Shown: positions 9,269-18,588 of the stretch, piece after piece | Layout of the letters: each line of letters starts with the position of its first letter | Numbering within the stretch: the first letter of the stretch is position 1 | Assembly: GCF_019048525.1 (NCBI RefSeq) | Contig: NZ_CP077369.1 | Coordinates: 1,240,001 to 1,304,000, forward strand | Length of the DNA: 64,000 nt | Direction of reading: 5' to 3' | Origin: Acinetobacter lwoffii | GTDB lineage: Bacteria; Pseudomonadota; Gammaproteobacteria; Pseudomonadales; Moraxellaceae | Made by a program: the position numbers and the translations under genes | Notes under the pieces: model-generated | Databases searched by the model: none | Told to the model about the DNA's origin: nothing | What the model saw: only the letters and a program-made list of their open reading frames with translations

Positions 9269-11911
9269 ATGGCGAACGCTCCTCGGTCCACATCAAAAAG
9301 CAGCACAGCGAAGTCTCCCGACGCTGGAAGCAAGCGTGCCCTAGTGATTGTGGAGTCGCCTGCAAAAGCGAAAACAATCAATAAGTACCTTGGTCCGAAC
9401 TACATCGTAAAATCATCGGTGGGTCATGTGCGTGACTTACCGACTGGCGGTTCTGCAAAATCGACAGAGAAAAAACCAGCGACACGTACCAAACTGACGG
9501 ATGCAGAAAAAGCTGAAAAATCACAGAATGCGTTGATTAACCGCATGGGTGTCGATCCGGAACATGACTGGAAAGCCAAATACGAAGTCCTTCCTGGCAA
9601 AGAACATGTGGTTGCCGAACTGAAAAAACTGGCATCGCAAGTCGATGAAGTCTATCTGGCAACGGATATGGACAGGGAAGGAGAGGCGATTGCCTGGCAT
9701 TTAAAAGAAGTCATCGGCGGTGATGATTCGCGTTATCAGCGTGTGGTCTTTAATGAAATTACCAAAAATGCGATTCAGGATGCCTTTAAGCATCCGTCAC
9801 GTCTGGATACCAATAAAGTCAATGCGCAGCAGGCACGCCGTTTCCTGGATCGTGTCGTGGGCTTTATGATTTCGCCATTGCTTTGGGAAAAGATTGCGCG
9901 TGGTCTGTCAGCCGGTCGTGTACAGTCGGTTGCGGTGAAGCTAGTGGTCGAGCGTGAACGTGAAATTCGTGCCTTCATTCCTGAAGAATACTGGCAAGTG
10001 TTTGCCGATACCAAATCGAAAAAAGATGATATTCGTCTCGAAGCGGTCAAGCAAAATGGCAAGACGCTCAAGCTACGCAATAAAGCCGAAACTGATGCCT
10101 TATTAAACCTGATCAAAGATGCTGATTATACGGTTTCTGCACGTGAAGATAAGCCAACCAAGGTTAATCCAAGTGCGCCGTATATCACGTCAACGCTACA
10201 ACAGGCAGCCAGTACCCGTCTCGGTTTTTCTGTGAAGAAAACCATGATGCTGGCGCAGCGCCTGTATGAAGCCGGTTTCATTACCTATATGCGTACCGAC
10301 TCGACATTCTTGAGTGATGATGCGGTGAATATGGTGCGTGGCCATATCGAATCGGAGTTTGGCGAGAAATATTTGCCTGCCAAGCCGAACCGTTATGGCA
10401 ATAAAGCCGGTGCGCAAGAAGCGCATGAAGCCATTCGTCCATCTATGGTTGGCTTAAAAGGCGACAGCCTAGTGGGTGTTGAGCGTGATGCACAGCGCCT
10501 CTATGACTTGATCTGGCGCCAGTTTGTTGCCTGTCAGATGACTCCGGCAGAATATTTGTCTTCTACCATTTTAGTGGATGCTAATGGTGTAGAGCTGAAA
10601 GCCAAAGGTCGTACCTTGGTCTTTGATGGTTTTACTCGCGTGCGTGGTGCCAATAAAGCTGATGACGATATTTTATTGCCTGCGGTCAAAGTCGGTGAAG
10701 TCCTTAAACTTGAGAAACTTGATCCATCTCAACATTTCACCAAGCCACCGGCACGTTTTACTGAAGCCTCACTGGTGAAAGAACTCGAGAAAAAAGGCAT
10801 TGGCCGTCCATCGACCTATGCTGCGATTATCTCGACCATTCAGGATCGTGGTTATGTGAAACTGGATAACCGTCGTCTCTATGCCGAGAAGATGGGTGAG
10901 ATCGTTACCGATCGTCTGGATGAAAATTTTAGTAATCTGATGAACTATGCCTTTACCGCAGATCTTGAAGGTCAGCTGGATAAAGTAGCAGATGGTGAGC
11001 GTAACTGGAAAGAGTTATTAGACAGCTTCTATGGCGATTTTAAGCAACGTTTGACTACGGCGCAGGGTGAGAACGGTATGCGCCGCAATCAGCCTGTAGA
11101 AGTGGATGCAGTACACTGTAAAGAATGTGACCGTCCAATGCAGATTCGTACCGGAACCACAGGCGTATTCTTGGGTTGTTCAGGCTATAACCTACCGCCG
11201 AAAGAGCGTTGTAAAGGAACCTTGAACCTGACACCAGTTGAGTCTCTGGCTGCATTATCTGATGATGAGGCTGCGGAAACTGCTGACCTGATGTCGAAGA
11301 AGCGTTGTCCGATCTGTGAAACTGCCATGGACAGCTATGTGATTGATGGCGGCCGTAAACTGCATATCTGTGGGAATAACCCGGACTGTAGTGGTTTTGA
11401 ACTTGAAGAAGGTGAGTTCAAAATTAAAGGCTATGATGGCCCGAGTATCCCATGCGACAAGTGTGATGGTGAAATGCAGCTGAAGACGGGTCGTTTTGGT
11501 CCGTATTTTGCCTGTACCAGCTGTGACAATACCCGTAAAGTCTTAAAGAGCGGTCAGCCTGCGCCTCCACGTGTGGATCCGATCAAGATGGAGCATTTAC
11601 GTTCTGCCAAGCATGACGATTTCTTTGTACTGCGTGACGGTGCAGCCGGTTTATTCCTGGCGGCAAGCAAGTTCCCGAAAGTGCGTGAAACCCGTGCACC
11701 GAAAGTGGCCGAGATTCGTTCTGTTGCCGACCAGCTTGATCCAAAGTATCAGTTTATCTTGCAGGCACCTGATGTGGACCCGGAAGGGAATCCAACTCTG
11801 GTAAAATTTAGCCGTAAGAACCAGTCACAATATATTGGTTCGGAAACTGCAGAAGGCAAGCAAACCAAATGGTCTCTGGTTTATCAGGACGGAAAATGGG
11901 TTGAAGCCTAA
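9269..11911 (+). CDS. topA: DNA topoisomerase I
   Basis: An 880-residue type IA topoisomerase that relaxes negative supercoils. The Toprim domain has [19 protein letters not shown] (residues about 24-42) and [14 protein letters not shown] (about 132-145). The catalytic Tyr is Y340 in [10 protein letters not shown]. The ERGRPSTYA-type region is [12 protein letters not shown]. The C-terminal part holds several four-Cys zinc ribbons (CKECDRPM..., CPICETAM..., CDKCDGEM...CTSC). The N-terminal 22 residues are a Ser/Lys-rich extension. Length matches the family. A strong terminator follows. Confidence 0.97.
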   Translation: MANAPRSTSKSSTAKSPDAGSKRALVIVESPAKAKTINKYLGPNYIVKSSVGHVRDLPTGGSAKSTEKKPATRTKLTDAEKAEKSQNALINRMGVDPEHDWKAKYEVLPGKEHVVAELKKLASQVDEVYLATDMDREGEAIAWHLKEVIGGDDSRYQRVVFNEITKNAIQDAFKHPSRLDTNKVNAQQARRFLDRVVGFMISPLLWEKIARGLSAGRVQSVAVKLVVEREREIRAFIPEEYWQVFADTKSKKDDIRLEAVKQNGKTLKLRNKAETDALLNLIKDADYTVSAREDKPTKVNPSAPYITSTLQQAASTRLGFSVKKTMMLAQRLYEAGFITYMRTDSTFLSDDAVNMVRGHIESEFGEKYLPAKPNRYGNKAGAQEAHEAIRPSMVGLKGDSLVGVERDAQRLYDLIWRQFVACQMTPAEYLSSTILVDANGVELKAKGRTLVFDGFTRVRGANKADDDILLPAVKVGEVLKLEKLDPSQHFTKPPARFTEASLVKELEKKGIGRPSTYAAIISTIQDRGYVKLDNRRLYAEKMGEIVTDRLDENFSNLMNYAFTADLEGQLDKVADGERNWKELLDSFYGDFKQRLTTAQGENGMRRNQPVEVDAVHCKECDRPMQIRTGTTGVFLGCSGYNLPPKERCKGTLNLTPVESLAALSDDEAAETADLMSKKRCPICETAMDSYVIDGGRKLHICGNNPDCSGFELEEGEFKIKGYDGPSIPCDKCDGEMQLKTGRFGPYFACTSCDNTRKVLKSGQPAPPRVDPIKMEHLRSAKHDDFFVLRDGAAGLFLAASKFPKVRETRAPKVAEIRSVADQLDPKYQFILQAPDVDPEGNPTLVKFSRKNQSQYIGSETAEGKQTKWSLVYQDGKWVEA

Positions 11912-11926
11912 ACTCTAAGATTCAAA

Positions 11927-11954
11927 AAAATGCTGACGAAAGTCGGCATTTTTT
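11927..11954 (+). terminator. Rho-independent terminator of topA
   Basis: AAATGCTGAC and GTCGGCATTT pair with one G-T wobble around GAAA, followed by six T. Confidence 0.9.
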
Positions 11955-11998
11955 ATGTCAGAATCATGTATATAAAAAATTAAAAATAATATCTTGGG

Positions 11999-12808
11999 GT
12001 GAATGTGGATATTCAGACAAAAAAGTTCGCTGTATTAATCGATGCGGATAATTCTTCTATCAACGCGATTTCATCGGTATTGGAGGAAGTTGCGAAATAT
12101 GGAATTGCCAGTGTCAAACGTGTGTATGGGGACTGGAGCAGCGAAACGTTAAAGAAATGGCGAGATGTACTCCTTCCTCATGCCATCACTCCGGTACAAC
12201 AATTCGCTTATACCAAGGGTAAAGATGCGACGGATATGATCCTGATCATTGATGCTATGGATTTACTTTATGCAGGTGCATTAGATGGATTTTGTATCGT
12301 ATCCAGCGATAGCGATTTCACGCCCTTAGCTTCACGTATTCGTGAAAATGGTCTAACAGTGTATGGCTTTGGCAAAAAAGCTACGCCTGAAGCATTTAAG
12401 AAAGCCTGTGACAAGTTCATTTATATCGAAAACTTACTTGTAGATAGTGAAATTAAAAATAATGAGGATGGTGAAGAAACAGGATCAATAGATAAAAAAG
12501 TTTCGGAGATTATCAAGACTAATGGACAAAAAACTATATCTGCGCAAAAGGAAATTCAGTTACCTGAAGGGATGGATCGAGCTACGCTTAACTTAATTTA
12601 TAAAGCTGTAAAAGATAATGCCGATGATAATGGATGGGCGAATTTAGGGATGGTCGGGCAGTATATCAGTGCAGTAAAGCCTGATTTTGACTCTCGTAAC
12701 TATGGTAGAGCCAAATTGTCAGGATTAATAAAAACTTTAAATTTATTTGAAACAAAAATAGAAATGAGTCAGATGTATTTAAGAAAAATGAAAAAGCAGA
12801 GTGTGTAA
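11999..12808 (+). CDS. NYN-domain (LabA/DUF88-type) protein with C-terminal LOTUS/OST-HTH-like domain
   Basis: 269 residues from a GTG at 11999 (a second in-frame GTG at 12005 is also possible). The N-terminal NYN nuclease-like domain shows the acidic residues expected for metal binding: VLIDADNSS, KGKDATDMILIIDAMDLL, and IVSSDSDFTPLASRIRENG. The C-terminal part (about 205-265) has the pattern of a small winged helix (GWANLGMVGQYISAVKPDF), as in OST-HTH/LOTUS domains. Such proteins are suspected RNA-processing nucleases. Base composition is more AT-rich than the neighbouring topA, a possible sign of separate history. The next gene starts 5 bp after its stop. Confidence 0.88.
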   Translation: MNVDIQTKKFAVLIDADNSSINAISSVLEEVAKYGIASVKRVYGDWSSETLKKWRDVLLPHAITPVQQFAYTKGKDATDMILIIDAMDLLYAGALDGFCIVSSDSDFTPLASRIRENGLTVYGFGKKATPEAFKKACDKFIYIENLLVDSEIKNNEDGEETGSIDKKVSEIIKTNGQKTISAQKEIQLPEGMDRATLNLIYKAVKDNADDNGWANLGMVGQYISAVKPDFDSRNYGRAKLSGLIKTLNLFETKIEMSQMYLRKMKKQSV

Positions 12809-12813
12809 TCGAT

Positions 12814-13569
12814 ATGTGGAAAAAGATTCGGATTCTGATTTTATTAATCATCTTATTGATTGTCGCGGTCAATGCCTATCGTGATCAAAACCAGAACTGG
12901 TCAAAGCCGATTATTGTGTTGCTGCATCCGATTAATGCCGATGGATTACCGACCACACAGCAATATATCCAGCAACTGTCAGCTCAGGACCTGAATGGAG
13001 CACGGGAATATCTGGAAAAAGCAGCTCAGCAGTATCGTAGACAGCCGACTTATTTTTATTTTAATTTAGGCCGTGAGCTTCAAGTTCTACCACCCAAAGT
13101 CCCTGAGCAAGACTCGCTCATCGATACAGTTTTATGGAGTTTAAAATTCCGTTTCTATGCCTGGAAACAGCGACAGAGTTCAGATCCTTCAGCCAATGTG
13201 ACTTTATTTTTAAATTACTACGATCCTGTACAGACCAAGCAATTAAAGCATTCAACCGCCTTGCAAAAAGGCCGGATTGGTTCGATAAATCTATTTGCAT
13301 CCAAACAACAAACTGAACAGAATAAAATTGTCTTGGTTCATGAATTGCTGCATGCCTTTGGTGCTTCGGATAAATACGATTTAGCGACAGGGCAACCGAT
13401 TTATCCGCTGGGTTATGCATTTCCAGATCAGCAACCCTTATTTCCGCAATCCAAGGCGGAGCTGATGGCAGGGCATATTCCCCTGTCTCAAACTACCAGT
13501 AAAATGCCAGAATCTTTAAATCAAACCTTGATTAATGAGATAACTGCAATTGAACTGGGCTGGAAATAA
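12814..13569 (+). CDS. putative membrane-anchored zinc metalloprotease
   Basis: 251 residues. An N-terminal signal anchor (IRILILLIILLIVAVNAY) is followed by a predicted periplasmic domain. Residues 176-189 read HELLHAFGASDKYD: an HExxH zinc motif followed by G-x-x-D-x-Y-D, which resembles the gluzincin/metzincin-like M6 pattern. Later PLGYAFPDQQPLFPQSKAELMAG may supply further ligands. The family is not one I can name. It starts 5 bp after the NYN gene, so the two may share a transcript. Protease activity is inference from the motif. Confidence 0.72.
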   Translation: MWKKIRILILLIILLIVAVNAYRDQNQNWSKPIIVLLHPINADGLPTTQQYIQQLSAQDLNGAREYLEKAAQQYRRQPTYFYFNLGRELQVLPPKVPEQDSLIDTVLWSLKFRFYAWKQRQSSDPSANVTLFLNYYDPVQTKQLKHSTALQKGRIGSINLFASKQQTEQNKIVLVHELLHAFGASDKYDLATGQPIYPLGYAFPDQQPLFPQSKAELMAGHIPLSQTTSKMPESLNQTLINEITAIELGWK

Positions 13570-13574
13570 AGACT

Positions 13575-13623
13575 TGTGGATAGTACTGGATTTATCCACA
13601 ATTTAGACTTCATTTGTGGATAA
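13575..13623. promoter_or_regulatory. cluster of three DnaA-box-like sequences
   Basis: TTATCCACA at 13592-13600 on the plus strand and its exact complement TGTGGATAA at 13615-13623 both match the DnaA consensus TTATNCACA. A third, TGTGGATAG at 13575-13583, differs at one position. The first two sites in order also form an 8-bp inverted repeat (TGTGGATA/TATCCACA, loop 10), so a plain hairpin is the alternative. The cluster is immediately upstream of the glycerate kinase start. Confidence 0.5.
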
Positions 13624-13634
13624 AAGATTACATC

Positions 13635-14774
13635 ATGCCGCTCACCTTTGTACTTGCTCCTGACTCATTTAAAGAAAGCATGTCTGCTGCGCAGGCTTGT
13701 CAGGCCATGCAACGCGGTATTCAGAACGTCATTCCGGATGCCCATATCATTCATGTGCCAATGGCTGATGGCGGTGAAGGCACGGTCGATGCATTGATTT
13801 CAAGTTTAAAGGGGCAAAGTATTGCATGTGAAGTGACCGGACCACTGCCTGAGCAACGTATTCAGACCTATTGGGGTTTGGTTGATCCAGGTCAAACTGC
13901 CGTGATTGAAATGGCCGAGGCCAATGGCATTCATTTATTGAAGCCTTCACAGCGTAATCCGATGCTCACTTCAACTTATGGCACAGGAGAAATGATCAAA
14001 CAGGCATTGGACTTGAGTGTGAAAAAAATCATCATTGGGCTGGGTGGGAGTGTTACCAATGATGGTGGTGCCGGCATGGCACAGGCACTGGGTGTGCGGT
14101 TTCTAAATCATGCGGGTGAATTAATTCAGGTCTGTGGTGGAAACTTAGATCTGGTCAAATCAATGGATTTATCCGAACTTGATCCACGTTTAGCAGATAC
14201 TGAAATAATTATTGCATCGGATGTCAACAATCCACTGTGTGGACCAAATGGTGCATCGATAATCTTTGGACCACAAAAAGGTGCAACGCCTGAAATGGTC
14301 AAGCAGTTGGATCAAAACCTCTGTCATTTCGCCGATGTGGTTGCTCAGCAGATTGGCTGTGATTATCGTCATGTGGCAGGTGCGGGCGCTGCCGGTGGAT
14401 TGGGTTTTGGTTTAATGGCATTCACTGCTGCTTCCATTCGATCAGGTGTAGAGCTGATGATTGAACAGGTTCAACTCAACGAGAAAATAGCGCAAGCAGA
14501 TCATGTGTTTACCGGGGAAGGTAAAATTGATTTTCAAACCAAATTTGGCAAAACGCCATTTGGTGTGGCGCAGGTTGCAAAATACTTCAATAAACCGGTG
14601 ATTGCTTTTGCGGGTCTAGTCGGTGAAGGGGTTGAGGATTTGTTTGAGTCAGGATTTAGCCAGATTATTGGGATTAATCCGCCAGATTGTCCTTTAGAGG
14701 AAGCCTTAAATAATGCAGAAATGAACTTGGGGAAAGCTGTCGCTGAGATAGTTAAAAATCTTTTGACACAGTGA
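13635..14774 (+). CDS. glxK: glycerate kinase
   Basis: 379 residues from the ATG at 13635 (MPLTFVLAPDSFKESMSA). A TTG at 13614 would add seven residues and is unlikely. Family motifs are clear: APDSFKESMSA near the N-terminus, ADGGEGTVDAL, GLGGSVTNDGGAGMAQALG, and TGEGKIDFQTKFGKTPFGVA near the C-terminus. The enzyme phosphorylates D-glycerate with ATP, feeding glyoxylate/glycerate carbon into lower glycolysis. It stands alone without glyoxylate carboligase genes nearby. Whether the product is 2- or 3-phosphoglycerate cannot be read here. Confidence 0.93.
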   Translation: MPLTFVLAPDSFKESMSAAQACQAMQRGIQNVIPDAHIIHVPMADGGEGTVDALISSLKGQSIACEVTGPLPEQRIQTYWGLVDPGQTAVIEMAEANGIHLLKPSQRNPMLTSTYGTGEMIKQALDLSVKKIIIGLGGSVTNDGGAGMAQALGVRFLNHAGELIQVCGGNLDLVKSMDLSELDPRLADTEIIIASDVNNPLCGPNGASIIFGPQKGATPEMVKQLDQNLCHFADVVAQQIGCDYRHVAGAGAAGGLGFGLMAFTAASIRSGVELMIEQVQLNEKIAQADHVFTGEGKIDFQTKFGKTPFGVAQVAKYFNKPVIAFAGLVGEGVEDLFESGFSQIIGINPPDCPLEEALNNAEMNLGKAVAEIVKNLLTQ

Positions 14775-14926
14775 AAGTATTTCTCTCTCCTGTAATCCAG
14801 CACGCCCTGTCGTTAGCTAATATCAAATCAGGAAATAAAATTGGAGACAGTTTCAGGACAACTGAAAAGCCATAATTCTGGAAGCGATCTGTTAAACTAC
14901 ATACATCCACAAAATGATGAGTGAAA

Positions 14927-16915
14927 ATGAGTTTAGCCACCCTGATTGATGAATTAAACCCCCAACAAAAGCAAGCAGCGACCACAGAAGCAAAACACAG
15001 TTTGGTGCTGGCCGGGGCAGGTTGTGGCAAAACCAAGACTATCGTGGCACGCGCAGCTTACTTGATTGAGCAGGGTGTGCCTGCCAACCAGATTCAAATT
15101 CTGACCTTTACCCGCCGTGCAGCCAGTGAAATTGTGGCGCGTGTCGAACTTGCACTGGGTGAACAAGCCAAGGGACTGCGGGCCTCGACCTTTCATACCT
15201 TCTGTATGTATCTGCTGCGCCGTATTCCGAAAGCTTTTGGTCTGGAACAGTTTTCGATTATTGATCGTGATGATCAGTTGATGATGTTTCGTTTGATTCG
15301 CGGCCGTGATGACAAGAAAAATCCCAATCATCTGCCGAAGCCTCAAGAATTATGTGATTTGTATTCTTTTGCAAGGAATACCCGGCAAAAGCTCAGTCTG
15401 GCGCTGGAAAAACAGATGCCGGAATATCTGGCCTTAAAGGACCAGATTGCCGAAATTATGAAAGAATATGAAGCACGTAAGCAAGCGCGAAGTTTTCTGG
15501 ATTATGACGATATTCTGGCGGTAGTAGCTACGGCGCTGGCACAGTCCGAAGGTCTGGTCGACTATGTCGCTTCAATCTGTCGGCATATGCTGGTCGATGA
15601 AATGCAGGATACCAATCCATTGCAATGGGCTTTGCTGGAGCCACTGAAAGACCGGATCAGCCTGTTCTGTGTCGGTGATGATGCGCAGTCGATTTATGGC
15701 TTTCGTGGTGCAGACTTTGAAAATATTCACCATTTCAAAGAACGTGTGCCAGATGCGCAGATTTTTAAATTAGAAAAAAACTACCGCTCGACCCAGGAAA
15801 TTCTGGATCTGTCCAACTGGCTGCTCGATCAGTCTGAAATCAAATATGACAAACGTCTGGAAGCGTATCGCGGAGAAGGTGTAAAGCCGCGCATGCATAT
15901 TTTCCCGAATGAGTTTGATGAAGCCAAATGGATCGCGATTGATATTAAAGAGCGTCATTATCTGCAAGGTAGTAAGTGGGGCGAGCATATGGTGCTGGTT
16001 CGTTCCAGTTTTGCCGCACGGCATATTGAGGCAGCCTGTATCGCGGCTAATGTGCCGTATCGCTTTATTGGTGGCATGAAGCTGCTGGAAACGGCGCATG
16101 TCAAAGATTTGCTCAGCATGCTGCGCGTAGTCGCCAATCCGCTGGATGATATCGCCTGGATGCGTTTCTTGACCCTGTGGAATGGTGTTGGTGATGTGGG
16201 TGCCAGTAAGCTATCGCAGCAGTTATTGGCTGAACCGGAAATGGAAGCTATTGCAGATAAGTTGGAAAAATTTGGCAAGATACCATTAGAAACCATTCTG
16301 ATCATGCAGCAGATGAGTGTGCTCAAAGGCGAAGTGCCAGCCTGCGTCGGTCTTGCGGTGCAGGCGATTGAATCGCAGTTGGCGGAAAACTATAAAAAGG
16401 ATTGGCCACGTCGCCAGAGTGATTTTGAACTGGTCAAACAGCTGGCCTCCAAGCATTCGCAGCTGAGTGAATTTTTAGAGGAATATGTACTGGATCCGGT
16501 GTCAATCTCAGAAATTGAACGCCAGTCAGATACGGATGTAGTGACCCTCATCACTATCCATTCGGCCAAAGGTACCGAACAGAATGTCTGTTATGTGGCC
16601 AATGTCACGCCGGGGAATTATCCGCATGCACGTGCCCAAGGTGATTTTGATGATGTCGAAGAAGAGCGTCGTGTGCTCTATGTAGCACTGACCCGGGCAA
16701 AAAATGAATTAATTCTGACCAAACAGAACCTGAATCATTGGGCGCGGGAAACCGTGGATGAGCAGGGACGTAAAGTTGAAAGTTATTTTCTGAATGATCT
16801 CACCCGGCATTTATGCACCACGGAAACCCATTACAAAACCCGGCAGCAAACTGTAAAAAGTGCCTTGATTGAACGCAAGTCGATTAATTTAGATTTTGGG
16901 ATTGATCTCGATTAA
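14927..16915 (+). CDS. UvrD/Rep-type superfamily 1 DNA helicase
   Basis: 662 residues from the ATG at 14927 (GTG at 14921 is an alternative). SF1A helicase motifs occur in order: NPQQKQAA (Q motif), AGAGCGKTKTIVARA (Walker A), ILTFTRRAASEI (Ia), MLVDEMQDTNPLQW (II), FCVGDDAQSIYGFRGAD (III), LEKNYRST (IV), TIHSAKGTEQNVCYV (V) and VLYVALTRAKNEL (VI). Motif II reads DEMQD rather than the usual DEFQD. It is somewhat shorter than UvrD (about 720) and lacks its C-terminal extension, closer to Rep-like paralogues. It is a 3'-5' helicase by family. Confidence 0.9.
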   Translation: MSLATLIDELNPQQKQAATTEAKHSLVLAGAGCGKTKTIVARAAYLIEQGVPANQIQILTFTRRAASEIVARVELALGEQAKGLRASTFHTFCMYLLRRIPKAFGLEQFSIIDRDDQLMMFRLIRGRDDKKNPNHLPKPQELCDLYSFARNTRQKLSLALEKQMPEYLALKDQIAEIMKEYEARKQARSFLDYDDILAVVATALAQSEGLVDYVASICRHMLVDEMQDTNPLQWALLEPLKDRISLFCVGDDAQSIYGFRGADFENIHHFKERVPDAQIFKLEKNYRSTQEILDLSNWLLDQSEIKYDKRLEAYRGEGVKPRMHIFPNEFDEAKWIAIDIKERHYLQGSKWGEHMVLVRSSFAARHIEAACIAANVPYRFIGGMKLLETAHVKDLLSMLRVVANPLDDIAWMRFLTLWNGVGDVGASKLSQQLLAEPEMEAIADKLEKFGKIPLETILIMQQMSVLKGEVPACVGLAVQAIESQLAENYKKDWPRRQSDFELVKQLASKHSQLSEFLEEYVLDPVSISEIERQSDTDVVTLITIHSAKGTEQNVCYVANVTPGNYPHARAQGDFDDVEEERRVLYVALTRAKNELILTKQNLNHWARETVDEQGRKVESYFLNDLTRHLCTTETHYKTRQQTVKSALIERKSINLDFGIDLD

Positions 16916-16998
16916 ACTATAGCAAAGTTGTTTCATGCAAAAAGTAGAGTAGGCGCGTGCTTTTTGATATTTTTTGCCTATCTTCTTAAGGTTGTAAG

Positions 16999-17250
16999 AT
17001 GAAAATTTTAGTTCGTAATTTAGAACGTACGGTCACAGAAGCCGAATTACTGAAACTGTTCCAGGAATATGGCACAGTGGAGACCTGTACTTTGGTGCTT
17101 GATGCAGCAACAGGCAAATCAAAAGGTTTTGCTTTTGTAGAAATGCCACATGGCCGTGAAGCAGTCAAAGCCATTAAAGGCCTGAATACTTTACGCCTGC
17201 ACGGACATGGGATCCGCGTGAAAGCCACAGAAGATAAGCCTCAGGCTTAA
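16999..17250 (+). CDS. RRM-type RNA-binding protein
   Basis: 83 residues making one RNA recognition motif. RNP2 is ILVRNL (residues 3-8), and RNP1 is SKGFAFVEM with the aromatic residues in place. Small single-RRM proteins of this kind occur widely in Proteobacteria and Cyanobacteria; their targets are generally unknown, some linked to cold response. Preceded by AAGG, followed by a terminator, so monocistronic. Confidence 0.93.
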   Translation: MKILVRNLERTVTEAELLKLFQEYGTVETCTLVLDAATGKSKGFAFVEMPHGREAVKAIKGLNTLRLHGHGIRVKATEDKPQA

Positions 17251-17254
17251 ACTC

Positions 17255-17285
17255 AAAAAAGGAGCACTTGATAGGCTCCTTTTTT
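17255..17285 (+). terminator. Rho-independent terminator after RRM gene
   Basis: AAAAAAGGAGC/GCTCCTTTTTT with a 9-nt loop and T run. Confidence 0.9.
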
Positions 17286-17443
17286 ATGGCTGCAATTTAG
17301 TATCGCCGTACTTAATCAGTGAGCTCAATGCTCTGAATTTCAGTGCTGGATGGATTCAGTCTAAACATCTTTTGATTGCGAAATGTAGGCGAACCTTTTA
17401 CTTTATAAAAGCCAAAATTTGTTTTAAACCTTAGGAAATCTCG

Positions 17444-17947
17444 ATGACCCGTGTTGCTCGCTATCATGCGGACCGTACCAATCAAAAACTGTATTTTGCC
17501 CGCCTTTCCTGCCAGCAAGCAGAGCAAACTGAACATGTACAACAGGCTCAGGCACAACGTGAAGCAACTGTGTTTCATTTGCATGGTGCTTTGTTAGCAT
17601 TTTTACAGGAACTGGTGCGTTACTATCGCCTGAATGATCCTCATCCGACGCTAAAATCGATCGAAGAACTCATGGCGGCCAAAGGCCAAATTTCGCCAGA
17701 AGTCGCGGTGCTGCAACATTTGTCCAAGAGCGGTTTCATTGCTGAACTGAAGCGCGCTTACCGTCTGTGCCAGTATGCGCCCGAACCAAGTACCCCAGAA
17801 CCTGAAGACGAAACCTCCTCAAATCTCATCATTAAAGTCACACAGTCTCCACAAGCATGGTTACCTGATACTGCTATATTGAGAGAGTGGCATCGTGACC
17901 TGACCCAATTAATTGATGGTTTTCGTAATGAGATGATTGAATTTTAA
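17444..17947 (+). CDS. DUF6586-like protein
   Basis: 167 residues with no signal peptide or membrane segment. The N-terminus (RTNQKLYFARLSC) and the following HLHGALLAFLQELVRYY block resemble small cytoplasmic proteins of Pseudomonas/Acinetobacter placed in DUF6586. Mostly helical by eye. Function unknown. The family name is from memory of the N-terminal pattern and is moderately sure. Confidence 0.78.
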   Translation: MTRVARYHADRTNQKLYFARLSCQQAEQTEHVQQAQAQREATVFHLHGALLAFLQELVRYYRLNDPHPTLKSIEELMAAKGQISPEVAVLQHLSKSGFIAELKRAYRLCQYAPEPSTPEPEDETSSNLIIKVTQSPQAWLPDTAILREWHRDLTQLIDGFRNEMIEF

Positions 17948-18033
17948 TCGGATCGGCTGTACTTGAAATTGCAATTTTTAACCCTATATCAATTACTCTA
18001 ATGATGCAAAGTGCACCCGGTGCTTTGCCACCA

Positions 18034-18048
18034 TGTTGAACATGGAGG
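18034..18048 (+). promoter_or_regulatory. small inverted repeat overlapping the ribosome binding site
   Basis: CCATG-TTGAA-CATGG forms a 5-bp stem (7-bp dyad overall) whose last two G belong to the GGAGG ribosome binding site of the gene starting at 18053. It could modulate access of ribosomes; no evidence beyond the sequence. Confidence 0.35.
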
Positions 18049-18052
18049 ATAT

Positions 18053-18331
18053 ATGTCTATAGAACAGTTGAAAGATTTATTTGGTAATCAAGACGCGATT
18101 TTAGAACTCGTTCAACTTGAAGGTGGCGCGTTGGCTCTACGCAATGCAGGCTCACATAAACAGCCTTTGGTCATGATTCAATTTAATGATGAGGTGAAAG
18201 CTCTACTTGGAGAGCAGACGCCCGTGATTGCGCAACAGATGATTCAGGCAGCACTCTATGGCTTGCTGGAACAGCAGGTCAATGAATGGCAGGCTGAAGT
18301 TGTGGATGAAGAACCAAAGTATATGAGTTAA
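18053..18331 (+). CDS. small conserved uncharacterised protein
   Basis: 92 residues from the ATG at 18053 (MSIEQLKDLFGNQDAILELV), chosen for the GGAGG five to nine bases upstream. A longer in-frame GTG at 18011 runs through the inverted repeat and is unlikely. Acidic, soluble, no recognisable motif. It sits downstream of the DUF6586-like gene on the same strand and is closed by a terminator. Confidence 0.8.
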   Translation: MSIEQLKDLFGNQDAILELVQLEGGALALRNAGSHKQPLVMIQFNDEVKALLGEQTPVIAQQMIQAALYGLLEQQVNEWQAEVVDEEPKYMS

Positions 18332-18348
18332 TCGTTGAAATTTATTTA

Positions 18349-18375
18349 GAAAGCACACTATCGGTGTGCTTTTTG
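18349..18375 (+). terminator. Rho-independent terminator
   Basis: AAAGCACAC/GTGTGCTTT stem with a 5-nt loop, then T run. Confidence 0.88.
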
Positions 18376-18532
18376 AGTTTTATAGGTTATTAAATTAGGC
18401 AGATTTTAAGTATCACAAAAACGTTCATTTAAAATGAAGATGAAAAATCAGTATTTTAAAATTTAAGTCGTGAGCAGTCTGAAGCCAGTGTGTTAATAAA
18501 ATATTTGGCTCAGAGATATATTGATGTACATA

Positions 18533-18562
18533 AAAAAAGTTGCCAGATCCGGCAACTTTTTT
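18533..18562 (-). terminator. bidirectional terminator at the end of the antiporter gene
   Basis: AAAAAAGTTGCC/GGCAACTTTTTT with a 6-nt loop; T runs on both strands. Confidence 0.9.
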
Positions 18563-18588
18563 ATTCAGTGTTTATTCAAAGAAAAACT

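Noticed and set aside
18011..18052. GTG extension MHPVLCHHVEHGGY before the 18053 start
   Set aside because: It translates the inverted repeat and ribosome site of the shorter start.
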